Shown here piece by piece: positions 16,592 to 24,798 of a stretch of DNA of 64,000 nt. Within the stretch, counting starts at the first letter, position 1; each line of letters starts with the position of its first letter. Location: positions 1 to 64,000 of the forward strand of contig DAOUKH010000012.1 of NCBI GenBank assembly GCA_034421515.1, written 5' to 3'. A program made the translations under genes and the position numbers. The notes under the pieces are model-generated. The model was given only the letters and a program-made list of their open reading frames with translations. It did not search any database and was not told the DNA's origin. This stretch comes from DAOUKH01 sp034421515 (GTDB lineage Bacteria; Chloroflexota; Dehalococcoidia; SHYB01).

Positions 16592-17785
16592 GTGACGTGG
16601 GCGCTGCGGGGCCGGACGTGCATCGCCGGCGTCGGCGAGACGGAGTACTCGAAGCGGGGTCAGGCGAAGCGGCCTGAGTTCGCGCTGGCCTGCGAGGCGG
16701 TGCGGAAGGCGGTCGAAGACGCCGGCCTCACCATGCGCGACGTCGACGGCTTCGTCACCTACGCCATGGAGAAGAGCGAGGCGTCCGCCGTGGCGCAGGC
16801 CCTCGGCGTCCCGCACCTGCGCTTCGCCAACCTCTACCCCGGCGGCGGCAACGCCGCCTGCGGCATCGTCCACAATGCGGCGATGGCGGTCTACAGTGAG
16901 ACCGCTGAGGTCGTGGTCTGCTACCGGTCGCGGTGCCAGGGCGCGCTGCAAGGGCGCTCCAGCGCTGGAGTGAACATGGGCATCCGGGGCGATACGCCCG
17001 TCGGCGGCGGGCAGCAGTTCGCCGCCCCCTTCGGGATGCTGGCCCCGGTGGTGGGCTACGCCATGCAGGCCCAGAGGTACCTGCACGAATATGGCGCCAC
17101 GAGCCGCCATTTCGGGGAGATCGCCGTCGCGGCCTACGCCCACGCCCAACACAACCCCCGCGCCGTCATGTACGGACGGCCGATCACCATCGAGGACCAT
17201 CAGGCATCACGCCTCATCGCCGATCCCTATCACCTCTACGACTGCTGCCAGGAGAGCGACGGCGCCTGCGCCGTGGTGGTCACCAGCGCCGAGCGCGCCA
17301 AGCGCCTCCCGCGTCCGCCGGTCTACATCACGGGGGCCGCGCAGGGCATGGGCGCGGGCGATGGGCCGAACCATATGGCGTGGCCCGACGACCGCTGGGC
17401 GACGGCGGGCCTCTCGGACGTAGCCCGCGAGGTCTACGAACGCGCCGGCGTCGGCCCGGCCGACATCGACGTCGCCCAGTTTTACGAGAACTTCACCGGC
17501 CAGGTGCTCATGGCAATCGAGGACTTCGGCTTCTGCGAGCGTGGCGGAGGCGGGCGATTCGTCGAGGAGGGGAACCTGCTTTGGCCCGATGGCGCCTTGC
17601 CCTCCAACACCAGCGGGGGCAATCTCGCCGAGGCCAACGTCCACGGCTTCGAGATGGTGGTCGAAGGGGCGCGGCAGATCCGCGGCGACTCCACCGCACA
17701 GGTCGAGGGCGCGCAGCACTCCCTGGTCGTCGCTGGACCGTCGGCGTCGCCATCCAGCGCGCTCATCCTTTCGAAGTCGAGTTGA
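16592..17785 (+). CDS. SCP2-type thiolase / acetyl-CoA acetyltransferase-like protein
   Basis: The 397-residue thiolase-fold protein has IAGVGETEYSKRGQAKRPEF near the start, the nucleophile-region helix GGGNAACGIVHNAAMAVYS, VDVAQFYENFTGQVLMAIEDFGF and the Gly-rich NTSGGNLAEANVHGFEMVVEGARQ. These fit the lipid-transfer (SCP-x, Ltp) thiolases, several of which act as retro-aldolases with a DUF35 partner. That partner is encoded immediately downstream (17803). Starts at GTG 16592. Likely role: C-C bond cleavage of a CoA thioester in side-chain or ring catabolism. Confidence 0.85.
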   Translation: MTWALRGRTCIAGVGETEYSKRGQAKRPEFALACEAVRKAVEDAGLTMRDVDGFVTYAMEKSEASAVAQALGVPHLRFANLYPGGGNAACGIVHNAAMAVYSETAEVVVCYRSRCQGALQGRSSAGVNMGIRGDTPVGGGQQFAAPFGMLAPVVGYAMQAQRYLHEYGATSRHFGEIAVAAYAHAQHNPRAVMYGRPITIEDHQASRLIADPYHLYDCCQESDGACAVVVTSAERAKRLPRPPVYITGAAQGMGAGDGPNHMAWPDDRWATAGLSDVAREVYERAGVGPADIDVAQFYENFTGQVLMAIEDFGFCERGGGGRFVEEGNLLWPDGALPSNTSGGNLAEANVHGFEMVVEGARQIRGDSTAQVEGAQHSLVVAGPSASPSSALILSKSS

Positions 17786-17802
17786 GCGGCGGGGATGATG
17801 CC

Positions 17803-18252
17803 ATGACCGACCAATCGACCCCGCTGCACCTCTTCGGCCCGGAGATTCCGCCGCCCGCCCCCGATGAGGTCACCGCGCCGTTCTGGGCGGCCTGCCGCGA
17901 GCACCGCCTCGTCGTGCAGCGCTGCACCGATTGCGGCGCCCATCGCGCGCCGCCGTCGGCGGTCTGTCCCCATTGCGGCGGCTTCGACGTCGCCTTCGAA
18001 GAGTCGGCCGGGCGGGGGCGGCTCTTCACCTACACCGTCGTCTATCACGCGGGCCACCCCGCCGTCATGGACGCCGTCCCCTACGCGGTGGCGGTGGTCC
18101 GGCTCGACGACTGCGGCGGCGTGAAACTCGTCACCAACGTCGTCGGCTGCTCCTACGAGGAGGTCCGCGTCGACATGCCCGTCGAGGTGGTGTGGGACGA
18201 GGTCAGCGCCGACCTCACCGTGCCGCGCTTCCGTCCCGCCGCGCCGCGCTGA
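17803..18252 (+). CDS. DUF35 OB-fold / zinc-ribbon protein (thiolase partner)
   Basis: The 149-residue protein has an N-terminal helix (DEVTAPFWAACREHRLVVQRC), a rubredoxin-like zinc ribbon (CTDCGAHRAPPSAVCPHCGG) and a C-terminal acyl-CoA-associated OB fold (GRGRLFTYTVVYHAGHPAVMDAVPYAVAVVRLD). This is the classic DUF35 layout. Such proteins bind SCP2 thiolases and complete their active site or acyl-CoA channel (ChsH2/Ltp2-type complexes). It starts 18 bases after the thiolase stop. Its own catalytic activity is not implied. Confidence 0.88.
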   Translation: MTDQSTPLHLFGPEIPPPAPDEVTAPFWAACREHRLVVQRCTDCGAHRAPPSAVCPHCGGFDVAFEESAGRGRLFTYTVVYHAGHPAVMDAVPYAVAVVRLDDCGGVKLVTNVVGCSYEEVRVDMPVEVVWDEVSADLTVPRFRPAAPR

Positions 18253-18314
18253 CGTTGCGCCCGCGCCCGCTTCGGGCTACCGTCGCGGCGCACCACGCAC
18301 CCGGAGGCGAAACC

Positions 18315-19103
18315 ATGGACTACAGCCTGTACGGCCCCGACATCCTCGTCGAGCAGCGTGACGGCGTCGCCGTCGTCACCTTCAACCGCGCGGACAAGCT
18401 CAACGCGATGACCGCGGCCATGCACGCCGATACGGGCCGCATCTGGCTCGACTTCGCCGCCGACCCCGAGGTGCGCTCCGTGCTCATCACCGGCGCCGGC
18501 CGCGCCTTCTCCGTGGGCGGCGACTACGACCTGCTGCAGGCCAGCGTCGGCGACCACGCCACCGCCGCCCGCCTGCTCGAAGAGACGCGCGCCATCGCCT
18601 ACAACATGACCAACCTTGAGAAGCCCATCGTTTCCGCCATCAACGGCTATGCCCTCGGCGGCGGCCTCGCGGTGGCGATCATGGCCGACATCAGCATCGC
18701 GGCGGAGGACGCCATGCTCCTCGATGGGCACGTCAAGCTCGGCGTCGCCGCCGGCGACCACGCCGCGATGTCGTGGCCGCTCTTGGTCGGACTTGCCAAG
18801 GCCAAGCGCTACCTGCTCACCGGCGATGGCCTCACCGGCGCCGAGGCCGAGCGCATCGGCCTCATCAGCATGGCCGTCCCCTCGGACGAGCTCATGACCG
18901 TGGCAATGGAGATGGCCGTCCGCCTCGCCAAGGGCCCACCCATCGCCGTCGGGCACACCAAGCGCGTTCTCAACCAATGGCTGCGGTTGGGCGGCCACAC
19001 CGCCTTCGACTACTCCGCCGCCCTGGAAACGCTGGGTTTCCTCGGCGACGAGGTGAAGGAAGGCCTCGCCTCCCTCCAGGAGAAGCGCGACCCCAACTTC
19101 TAG
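18315..19103 (+). CDS. Enoyl-CoA hydratase/isomerase family protein
   Basis: The 262-residue crotonase has VAVVTFNRADKLNAMTAAM, the oxyanion segment GAGRAFSVGGDYDLLQ and SAINGYALGGGLAVAIMAD. The usual FCAGAD-like loop has Ser in place of Cys. The region KLGVAAGDHAAMSWPLLVG resembles the minus-strand hydratase at 9990 (HVNLGLVAGDGGAVIWPLL), so the two are close paralogues. ATG 18315 follows GGAGG. It closes the 14952-19103 cluster. The general reaction is hydration or isomerisation of an enoyl-CoA. Confidence 0.88.
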   Translation: MDYSLYGPDILVEQRDGVAVVTFNRADKLNAMTAAMHADTGRIWLDFAADPEVRSVLITGAGRAFSVGGDYDLLQASVGDHATAARLLEETRAIAYNMTNLEKPIVSAINGYALGGGLAVAIMADISIAAEDAMLLDGHVKLGVAAGDHAAMSWPLLVGLAKAKRYLLTGDGLTGAEAERIGLISMAVPSDELMTVAMEMAVRLAKGPPIAVGHTKRVLNQWLRLGGHTAFDYSAALETLGFLGDEVKEGLASLQEKRDPNF

Positions 19104-19158
19104 CACCTGCGGCGTCGGCTGACGTGGGCAGAAGCAACCCGACCGCCGCGTTGTCGCG

Positions 19159-19164
19159 TATACT
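19159..19164 (+). promoter_or_regulatory. -10 element of the ABC transporter operon (leaderless geometry)
   Basis: TATACT at 19159-19164 lies six bases before the ATG at 19171, the same geometry as the inositol-phosphate synthase gene. No convincing -35 hexamer is seen. Confidence 0.5.
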
Positions 19165-19170
19165 GCTTCC

Positions 19171-20070
19171 ATGGCCGTACTCCTCGAAGCCCGTGGGCTC
19201 ACCAAACACTACGGCTCCACCATCGCGCTCGAGCAGGCGAGCTTTGACGTTCACGAGGGAGTGACCGGGCTCCTCGGCCCGAATGGCGCCGGGAAGAGCA
19301 CGGCGATGAAGCTCTTCCTCGGCCTGATCCTTCCCACCTCCGGCACGGCCATGGTTCTTGGCGAGGAGCCCTACAAGTCGGTCGAGGGCCGGGCCCGCAT
19401 CGGCTACATGCCGGAGCACGAGTCCCTTCCCCCGAGCGTCTCCGCCTCCGAATTCCTGATGCACATGGCGCAGGTCAGCGGTCTTCCCCCCGCCCACGCC
19501 CGTACTCGCGCCGCCGACACCCTCCGCCACGTGGGCTTGGACGAGGAGCGCTACCGGCCGATCTCCGAGTACTCCACCGGTATGAAGCAGCGGGTGAAGC
19601 TTGCCCAGGCCCTCGTCCACGACCCCGTCCTCGTGCTCCTCGACGAACCGACGGCGGGACTCGACCCCGCCGGGCGCGAGGAGATGCTGGATCTCATCAA
19701 ACGGACGGCGCGGGGGTTCGGCATCAGCATCATGCTCTCGACGCACCTGATGGGCGACGTCGAACGGGTCGCCGATTCGGTGATCGTCCTGGAGTCCGGC
19801 ACGGTGACGCGGCAGGACTCCGTGGCGCAGCTCACCGAGGAGACCGAGACGCTGCTGATCGAGGTCGCCGACCGGCGCGAGGAGTTCGCGGCGGCGCTGG
19901 CGGCCAAGGGCGTGGCAGCCGCCGACGATGGCAAGGTCCTCGTCGTCGAGGAGGCGGGCGAGACCGAGTACGACCTGATACGGGACGCGGCGGCGGAGTC
20001 GGGGGCGCGGTTGCGCCGGCTGACGCCGCGCCGGCGAGACCTCAGAGACATTTTCAGGAAAGAGTCGTGA
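19171..20070 (+). CDS. ABC transporter ATP-binding protein
   Basis: This 299-residue cytoplasmic ATPase has Walker A GPNGAGKST (about residues 36-44), a degenerate signature YSTGMKQRVKLAQAL, and Walker B VLVLLDEPTAGLDP followed by LSTHLMGDVERVADSVIVLESG. The layout fits ABC-2-type exporters. The extra C-terminal 80 residues end in a regulatory-looking alpha/beta segment. Its stop overlaps the GTG of the permease gene (GTGA at 20067-20070), so the first pair is tightly coupled. Substrate unknown. Confidence 0.92.
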   Translation: MAVLLEARGLTKHYGSTIALEQASFDVHEGVTGLLGPNGAGKSTAMKLFLGLILPTSGTAMVLGEEPYKSVEGRARIGYMPEHESLPPSVSASEFLMHMAQVSGLPPAHARTRAADTLRHVGLDEERYRPISEYSTGMKQRVKLAQALVHDPVLVLLDEPTAGLDPAGREEMLDLIKRTARGFGISIMLSTHLMGDVERVADSVIVLESGTVTRQDSVAQLTEETETLLIEVADRREEFAAALAAKGVAAADDGKVLVVEEAGETEYDLIRDAAAESGARLRRLTPRRRDLRDIFRKES

Positions 20071-21005
20071 GAGCCGAGCAGGCGGAAGTCTTCGATCTCG
20101 GGTATCAGCCTTACACGGGGCCGCGTGAGGGCCGGGCCCGCGCGCGGCGCGCGGTCCTAGAGAACGGCGTCCGCAATCTGCTCGGCATCGGACGCGGCGG
20201 CCCGGCCAAGATTCTGCCCGTGCTCCTGTTCATTGCGGCGATGACGCCGGCGGTGGTGTTCGTGGCGGTCCTCCTGTTGGTCCCGGCGGATGAATTCATC
20301 CCCGGCCCGGCGGACTACTACGACATCATCGGGGTAGTCCTCTGGATCTTCGGCGCGATCATGGCCCCCGAGCTGCTGATTCCCGACCGGCGCGACAACG
20401 TGCTCCAACTCTATCTGGTGCGAACCCTGTCCCCCGCCGACTATCTGGGCGCGCGCTTCCTCGCCTTCTTCGGCGTGGTCTTGGCGCTGGTCTACTCGGG
20501 GCAGATCGTCCTTCAGATCGGTCTGATTCTCTCGGCGTCCGATCCGCTCGACTATCTGGGGGACAACTGGCTCGACATTCCGAGGTTCCTCGCCGGCGGA
20601 GCGCTGATCGCGCTCTTCTTCACCGTCTTGCCGCTCCTCGTCGCCACCTTCACGACGCGCCGCGCCTACGCGGCGGCCTTCGTCATCGGCGCGGTGCTGG
20701 TGTCCTCGTTTGTGGCCGACGGCTTTACCGCCGAGAGCTGCACGATAGACACCGGGCCTGAGGGCTCATCGACGCGATGCGAGCGGGGCATCGGCGACGC
20801 CGCACCCTACGTGGGGCTTGTTCATCTGGGAGACACGCCGGGACGTCTCAACACCATGATCTTCGACGGCGACCCCACCGAGGGCGGGCCGTCGCGGGCC
20901 GCGGTGGCCGAGCTGCATGCGATCTTCCCCATCGGCTTCTACGTGCTACTGACCGGCGGCGCCGGGCTGCTGCTCTGGAACAGGTACCGGAGGATCAAGC
21001 TGTGA
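20067..21005 (+). CDS. ABC-2-type transporter permease
   Basis: The 312-residue membrane protein has about six hydrophobic segments (ILPVLLFIAAMTPAVVFVAVLL; VVLWIFGAIMAPELLI; FLAFFGVVLALVYSGQIVL; LIALFFTVLPLLVATF; AAAFVIGAVLVSSFVA; FPIGFYVLLTGGAGLLLW). A large loop before the last helix holds two cysteines (CTIDTGPEGSSTRC) and probably faces outside, where they could form a disulfide. GTG 20067 overlaps the upstream ATPase stop, and its own stop overlaps GTG 21002 of the second ATPase. It is the membrane partner of the first ATPase. Confidence 0.85.
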   Translation: MRAEQAEVFDLGYQPYTGPREGRARARRAVLENGVRNLLGIGRGGPAKILPVLLFIAAMTPAVVFVAVLLLVPADEFIPGPADYYDIIGVVLWIFGAIMAPELLIPDRRDNVLQLYLVRTLSPADYLGARFLAFFGVVLALVYSGQIVLQIGLILSASDPLDYLGDNWLDIPRFLAGGALIALFFTVLPLLVATFTTRRAYAAAFVIGAVLVSSFVADGFTAESCTIDTGPEGSSTRCERGIGDAAPYVGLVHLGDTPGRLNTMIFDGDPTEGGPSRAAVAELHAIFPIGFYVLLTGGAGLLLWNRYRRIKL

Positions 21006-21928
21006 CGACCGCCGCCCCCGAACCGAGCATCGAGGTCGACGCCGTCTCCAAGTGGTACGGCAGCGTCGTCGCGGTGAACGACGTCACCTTCGACATCTTT
21101 CCCGGCATCACCGGCATCCTCGGCCCTAACGGCGCCGGCAAGACGACGCTGCTCCACATGATCGCCGGACTGGCCAAGCCGTCCGAGGGCGAGGTCTGGG
21201 TCTTGGGCCAGCCCACCAGGAGCAACCCCGAGCTCTACCGGCGCATCGGCGTGATGCCCGAGCACGATGCCCTCTATCCCTTTATGACGGGCCGGGAGTT
21301 CGTCGAGCTGGCTGCGAGATTGCAGGGTGTGGAGGGCGACGACGCCGTCGACGAGGCGGTCCGCTCGGTCGACCTCGTGGATGCGCAGGACCGCGCCGTG
21401 GGGACATACTCGCGGGGCATGCGGCAGCGCATTCGCCTCGCCGCGACCCTTGTTCACCAACCCGACGTCCTCGTGCTCGACGAGCCGCTCAACGGCACCG
21501 ACCCCCGCCAGCGCCTCGAGTTCTCCGACCTCGTGGAACGCCTCGCGGCGGAAGGCAAGACGATCCTCATCTCCTCGCACATCCTCGAAGAGGTCGAGCT
21601 GCTGGCGCAGCGGATCCTGCTCGTGGTGAGCGGCAAGCTCGCCGCCGCCGGCGACTTCCGGGCTATCCGCGAGAAGCTCGATGAACGACCCTTCAAGGTG
21701 CGTATCGCCGCCTCCAAGCAGCGGGAGATGGCCGCTGCCCTCATCGGCGTCGAGGGCGTGCTGTCGGTCTCCGTCAATGAAGACGCCATCGACGTGCTGA
21801 CGATGAACATCGGCGAGCTGGAGGCCGCCGTGGCGAGTCTCGCCCGCGACATCGACAGCCGTCTCTACCGCGTCGAGCCGCTGGACGACTCTTTGGAGAG
21901 CGTCTTCAGCTACGTGGTGCAGCGATGA
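21002..21928 (+). CDS. ABC transporter ATP-binding protein
   Basis: The 308-residue ATPase has Walker A GPNGAGKTT, signature YSRGMRQRIRLAATL, and Walker B VLVLDEPLNGTDP with SSHILEEVELLAQRILLVVSG. It resembles the ATPase at 19171 in order and in its C-terminal extension, so the two-pair operon probably arose by duplication. GTG 21002 lies inside the permease stop (GTGA). It ends in an ATGA overlap with the next permease at 21925. Confidence 0.92.
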   Translation: MTTAAPEPSIEVDAVSKWYGSVVAVNDVTFDIFPGITGILGPNGAGKTTLLHMIAGLAKPSEGEVWVLGQPTRSNPELYRRIGVMPEHDALYPFMTGREFVELAARLQGVEGDDAVDEAVRSVDLVDAQDRAVGTYSRGMRQRIRLAATLVHQPDVLVLDEPLNGTDPRQRLEFSDLVERLAAEGKTILISSHILEEVELLAQRILLVVSGKLAAAGDFRAIREKLDERPFKVRIAASKQREMAAALIGVEGVLSVSVNEDAIDVLTMNIGELEAAVASLARDIDSRLYRVEPLDDSLESVFSYVVQR

Positions 21929-22635
21929 GCTTTCCGCTCTTCACACTGTCGTTCCGCCAGGCGGCGAGTCCGCGCCGACTGCTCCTGCTGGTGCTGCTTG
22001 CCGGCCTCCCGGTCCTGGTGTCGGCGGTTGCCGGCGGCAGCGAGGACGGGATCATCAACGGCACCCTTGATGGGCTGGTGATCGCGACGGTCTTGCCCAT
22101 TGCCGTGATGGTGCTGGCGACTGCCGCCTTCGGGAACGAGGTGGAGGACCGGACGTTGAGCCTGCTGGCGATGAAGCCAATTTCCCGCCTCGCCATCGTC
22201 CTGCCCAAAGTGGCCGCGACGGTGCTCGTGGCGGGCCCCATCGCGGTGATCGCGGCGGTGGTCGTCGCGGCCATCGCGGTCGAGAACGAGCCTACCCAGG
22301 CCGCGGTGGCGGCAGGCATTGGCGTCCTGGTGGGCGTAGCCGCGTACACCGCGCTCTTCACCTGGGCCGGGCTGGTGAGCAATAAGGCGCTCGGCTTCGC
22401 GCTCGTCTACGTCCTGCTCTGGGAAGGGCTGATGGCGAGCCTGATCTCCGGCATCCGGTACCTGAGCATCCGGGGCTACACCATCGGGATCATGCACGGC
22501 CTGGACGGGGAAGGGTTGAGCGCCCTCTCCTCCCGCGCCATCGACCTCACCGCCGCGCTCATCGGCGCCGCTATCGTCACGGTCTTGTTCGTCTTCCTCA
22601 CCGTGCGGCGGCTTGGGGAGATGGACATCCCGTAG
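21925..22635 (+). CDS. ABC-2-type transporter permease
   Basis: The 236-residue membrane protein has six hydrophobic segments. It starts FPLFTLSFRQAASPRRLLLLVLLAGLPVLV and includes GNEVEDRTLSLLAMKPISRLAIVLPKV, the conserved cytoplasmic segment of ABC-2 permeases that contacts the ATPase. It is much shorter than the first permease of the operon and lacks its cysteine-bearing loop, so the two pairs may form different or mixed transporters. ATG 21925 overlaps the upstream stop. This is the last gene of the four-gene operon. Confidence 0.86.
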   Translation: MSFPLFTLSFRQAASPRRLLLLVLLAGLPVLVSAVAGGSEDGIINGTLDGLVIATVLPIAVMVLATAAFGNEVEDRTLSLLAMKPISRLAIVLPKVAATVLVAGPIAVIAAVVVAAIAVENEPTQAAVAAGIGVLVGVAAYTALFTWAGLVSNKALGFALVYVLLWEGLMASLISGIRYLSIRGYTIGIMHGLDGEGLSALSSRAIDLTAALIGAAIVTVLFVFLTVRRLGEMDIP

Positions 22636-22666
22636 GGGGTGCGGCGACCACGCTGGGGACGCTGCG

Positions 22667-22861
22667 CTAACGGCCATCCTCAGGCGGTATCAGCCCGGCC
22701 TCGCGCAGCTTGGACTTGTCCCCGGTCTTGTGGAAGTGCTCCCAAGCGAGCGCACTCTCGCGGTGAACAGCGAACTCCTTCTCTGACATGCCGGGCGGCT
22801 TGATGAAGTTACCGTACTCGTCTTCCTTCAAGAACGTGATTGGGTCGTTCATCCTGCCCAA
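22667..22861 (-). CDS. Small hypothetical protein, partner of the DUF4268 gene
   Basis: The 64-residue protein has no recognised family. It is hydrophilic, with a helix-prone centre (SEKEFAVHRESALAWEHFHKTGDKS) and the tail AGLIPPEDGR. TTG 22861 is preferred because AGGAGG lies about 8 bases upstream, in the stop region of the preceding gene; an in-frame ATG at 22852 is too close to any ribosome site. It begins 12 bases after the DUF4268 stop and is almost certainly co-expressed with it. Confidence 0.62.
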   Translation of the reverse strand: MGRMNDPITFLKEDEYGNFIKPPGMSEKEFAVHRESALAWEHFHKTGDKSKLREAGLIPPEDGR

Positions 22862-22873
22862 CGCAGCCGCCTC

Positions 22874-23842
22874 CTACTGAGCATCCTTGGCGGTCAGCCT
22901 TGCCAGGTGGGGACCGAACACTCTCTTGAAGTCGAGGAGCGTGTTGACCATCCAGGTCTGAGTTTCCGCAAGGGCATCGTCATCGTCGTCGATACTTCCG
23001 CCGCGGGTGGCTTCTATTCGGCAGGCCCGGCGGTTCTCCAGCTGCTGCCAGTCGAGCGACAGGCCAAGTTGTGACTCGATGTGGTCCTTGTGCTGCGATA
23101 GATCTTCGAGTAGCCGAATGTTCCGTTCGCCATCCTGGTAGTCAATGTAGACCTCGACCCGCGCCTCTCTCTGGCCGGTGAAGTTTGCTCCGTATCCGAT
23201 CCGGCTGTGACCACTCGTGAAGGTATACCAGTTCACGGGGCTTGCCTTCCTAGCATTCGTGAATCGGTGCTTCTCTCGCAGGGTGTCAATGAGTTGCTGG
23301 AAGAATTCCTGGTACCGCTCCCGGCGCTCTGAGGTTACGCGTTCGCCGCGCGATTGTTTGACCGCTTCCTTGCGCCAACCGTTCGGCGTGGCCACGAGGT
23401 TGAAGTGGGGGGCGGGTCTCGACCCGTCGATCTTCCATGCCTCTACCGCGACGCCGAAGAACTCCGTCTCGTCGTCGGTATGCTGGTTCAGCCAGTCCAG
23501 CGCTTGCCGGTGCTCGTCCCGGAACTCCTTGGTGATCCATACGACGATGCTGGCGTCCAACCCCGCGGCGTAGGTCAGCAACTGGCCAAGATGGTTGTGG
23601 TCGGTGGACTCCAACTGGTTTTCGATGACCACCGTCCGGTTCCCATTCAGGTCTGTGGCGAGGACATCGAGCGAGTAGCCGCCGACGGCGGCCTCGGTTT
23701 CCTGCAACTCGAGATCGAGCCCTAGCGCCTCGCCCAATCGTGAGATGTTCTCGGCAAGCCAGGGCGTAAAGTCGACGGCCTCATTGGGCCAGACCTCGCG
23801 CAGGTCTACCCGGTCGATGCTCGCCAGATCGATGTCGCTCAC
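22874..23842 (-). CDS. DUF4268 protein with nuclease-like N-terminal domain
   Basis: The 322-residue protein has two parts. The N-terminal half (about 20-130) resembles a PD-(D/E)XK nuclease core: GGYSLDVLATDLNGN, then VVIENQLESTDHNHLGQLL, giving a D...ExQ pattern where Q replaces the usual Lys. The C-terminal half (about 165-315) matches DUF4268 in pattern (RERYQEFFQQLIDTLREKH, YGANFTGQREARVEVYID). Such proteins are often linked to restriction or defense, but no function is proved. GTG 23842 lies 13 bases after the UGSC gene. Base composition is visibly less GC-rich than the neighbours, suggesting transfer. Confidence 0.75.
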   Translation of the reverse strand: MSDIDLASIDRVDLREVWPNEAVDFTPWLAENISRLGEALGLDLELQETEAAVGGYSLDVLATDLNGNRTVVIENQLESTDHNHLGQLLTYAAGLDASIVVWITKEFRDEHRQALDWLNQHTDDETEFFGVAVEAWKIDGSRPAPHFNLVATPNGWRKEAVKQSRGERVTSERRERYQEFFQQLIDTLREKHRFTNARKASPVNWYTFTSGHSRIGYGANFTGQREARVEVYIDYQDGERNIRLLEDLSQHKDHIESQLGLSLDWQQLENRRACRIEATRGGSIDDDDDALAETQTWMVNTLLDFKRVFGPHLARLTAKDAQ

Positions 23843-23855
23843 GAGACGCCGCCGG

Positions 23856-24401
23856 CTACGCCCGCGTCAGGGTCTTGATGACGTCGCCGACGCGGTTGCG
23901 GACGTCCTCACGGATGTCCTCTTCCGGCAGGTGGTCGTAGCGGTGGGGGAGGACGATGATCGGCAGGTCGGGCATCTTCTTGCCGCGGGCGGTGGCATTG
24001 GCTAGGCCCTTGAACTGCTCGGTGACGAAACCGACGGTGGGGATGCCCAGCTCTTCGAGACTCGCGCTTTCGTGGATACTCCACGCAGTGCAGGAGCCTC
24101 AGTTGCCGAGGCCGGTGACCACGGCGTCGACCCTCGTTGCTAGCTCCTCCAGCGCGTCCTGGTACTTCTTGGGGAGCGCCCCCGCGCCGGGCGAGAGGAA
24201 GACCGTCTCCGTCTCCGTCACGCCGTGGTCGCGCTTGAGCGTTTCGCCGAGCTCGTCGACGAGGATGTGCATCGAGCGCCACAGCTCGTTGTCGACGAAG
24301 CCGACCTTCTTGCCGTGGAGGTCGGGCAGCCGCTCGGCGAGCTTGCTCGCGACGTCGTCGGGCTCGCCGTGGGGGAGCAGGATGGTGATTCGCTCAGACA
24401 T
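23856..24401 (-). CDS. UGSC-family selenoprotein with in-frame TGA (Sec101)
   Basis: The frame from ATG 24401 runs through TGA at 24101-24099 (codon 101) to TAG at 23858-23856, giving 181 residues if TGA is read as selenocysteine. The TGA is followed by Gly-Ser-Cys codons (Sec101-Cys104), the UGSC motif of a known (seleno)protein family. The downstream part (AWSIHESASLEELGIPTVGF, PDLPIIVLPHRYDHLPEEDI) is clearly coding. The family is thought to be redox-active, but its reaction is not established. A hairpin fitting bacterial SECIS rules lies at 24085-24071, and selB is nearby. Standard gene calling would truncate it at 24099. Confidence 0.86.
24071..24085 (-). promoter_or_regulatory. Candidate bacterial SECIS hairpin
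   Basis: In the mRNA, CGTGGA (24085-24080), loop GTA (24079-24077) and TCCACG (24076-24071) form a perfect 6-bp stem. The loop begins with G, 19 bases after the UGA. Published bacterial SECIS rules call for an upper stem of 4-16 bp, a 3-14-base loop with G in its first two positions and 16-37 bases from the UGA; all are met. Confidence 0.75.
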
Positions 24402-24477
24402 CGTCCACCTCGCGCCGGGTCTTCTTGCTCTCGGACTCTAGGCAGGGGCTTGGGGCGTGTCAAGCGAGCGGGCGGGC

Positions 24478-24798
24478 CTAACCCATGCCGCGCTCGGCCA
24501 GCTTCTCCGCCGTCGCCACCTCGTAGAACTCGATGTCGTAGGAGGTGATGAGCTCCTGCATCTCACGGTGTAGCGAGAAGACCTCCTTGGGGACGTTCCC
24601 CGGCGGGTTGGGCTCGATGCGGTCCTGCATCCACTCGGCGTAGGCGACGTTCTGGTCTCCGGGCAGGCCGTTGCCGACGTAGATGCGGGCCTTGTCGCGC
24701 CCGCCCCCCTCGTAAGCGGCGCAGATCTTCGCCAGGTAGCCGGCGACCTGCCACGCCTTGCCGGGCTGCGTCTTCGCGACTCTTCGGATCAGGTACAT
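24478..24798 (-). CDS. Small alpha/beta hypothetical protein
   Basis: The 106-residue protein begins MYLIRRVAKTQPGKAWQVAGYLAKICAAYEG, then KARIYVGNGLPGDQNVAYAEWMQDRIE, and ends in a helix with VATAEKLAERGMG. The strand-helix-strand pattern with a tryptophan after the second strand resembles NIPSNAP or dimeric alpha/beta-barrel proteins; this is a structural guess only. ATG 24798 follows AGAGGA. It is divergent from the SDR gene at 24953 and lies 76 bases upstream of the UGSC gene in the same direction, so co-transcription is possible. Confidence 0.7.
   Translation of the reverse strand: MYLIRRVAKTQPGKAWQVAGYLAKICAAYEGGGRDKARIYVGNGLPGDQNVAYAEWMQDRIEPNPPGNVPKEVFSLHREMQELITSYDIEFYEVATAEKLAERGMG

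Noticed and set aside
24099..24401. The gene at 24401 as a complete 100-residue protein or a pseudogene cut by a stop
   Set aside because: The following 80 codons keep coding character, TGA is followed by Gly-Ser-Cys, and a SECIS-like hairpin and selB support recoding.
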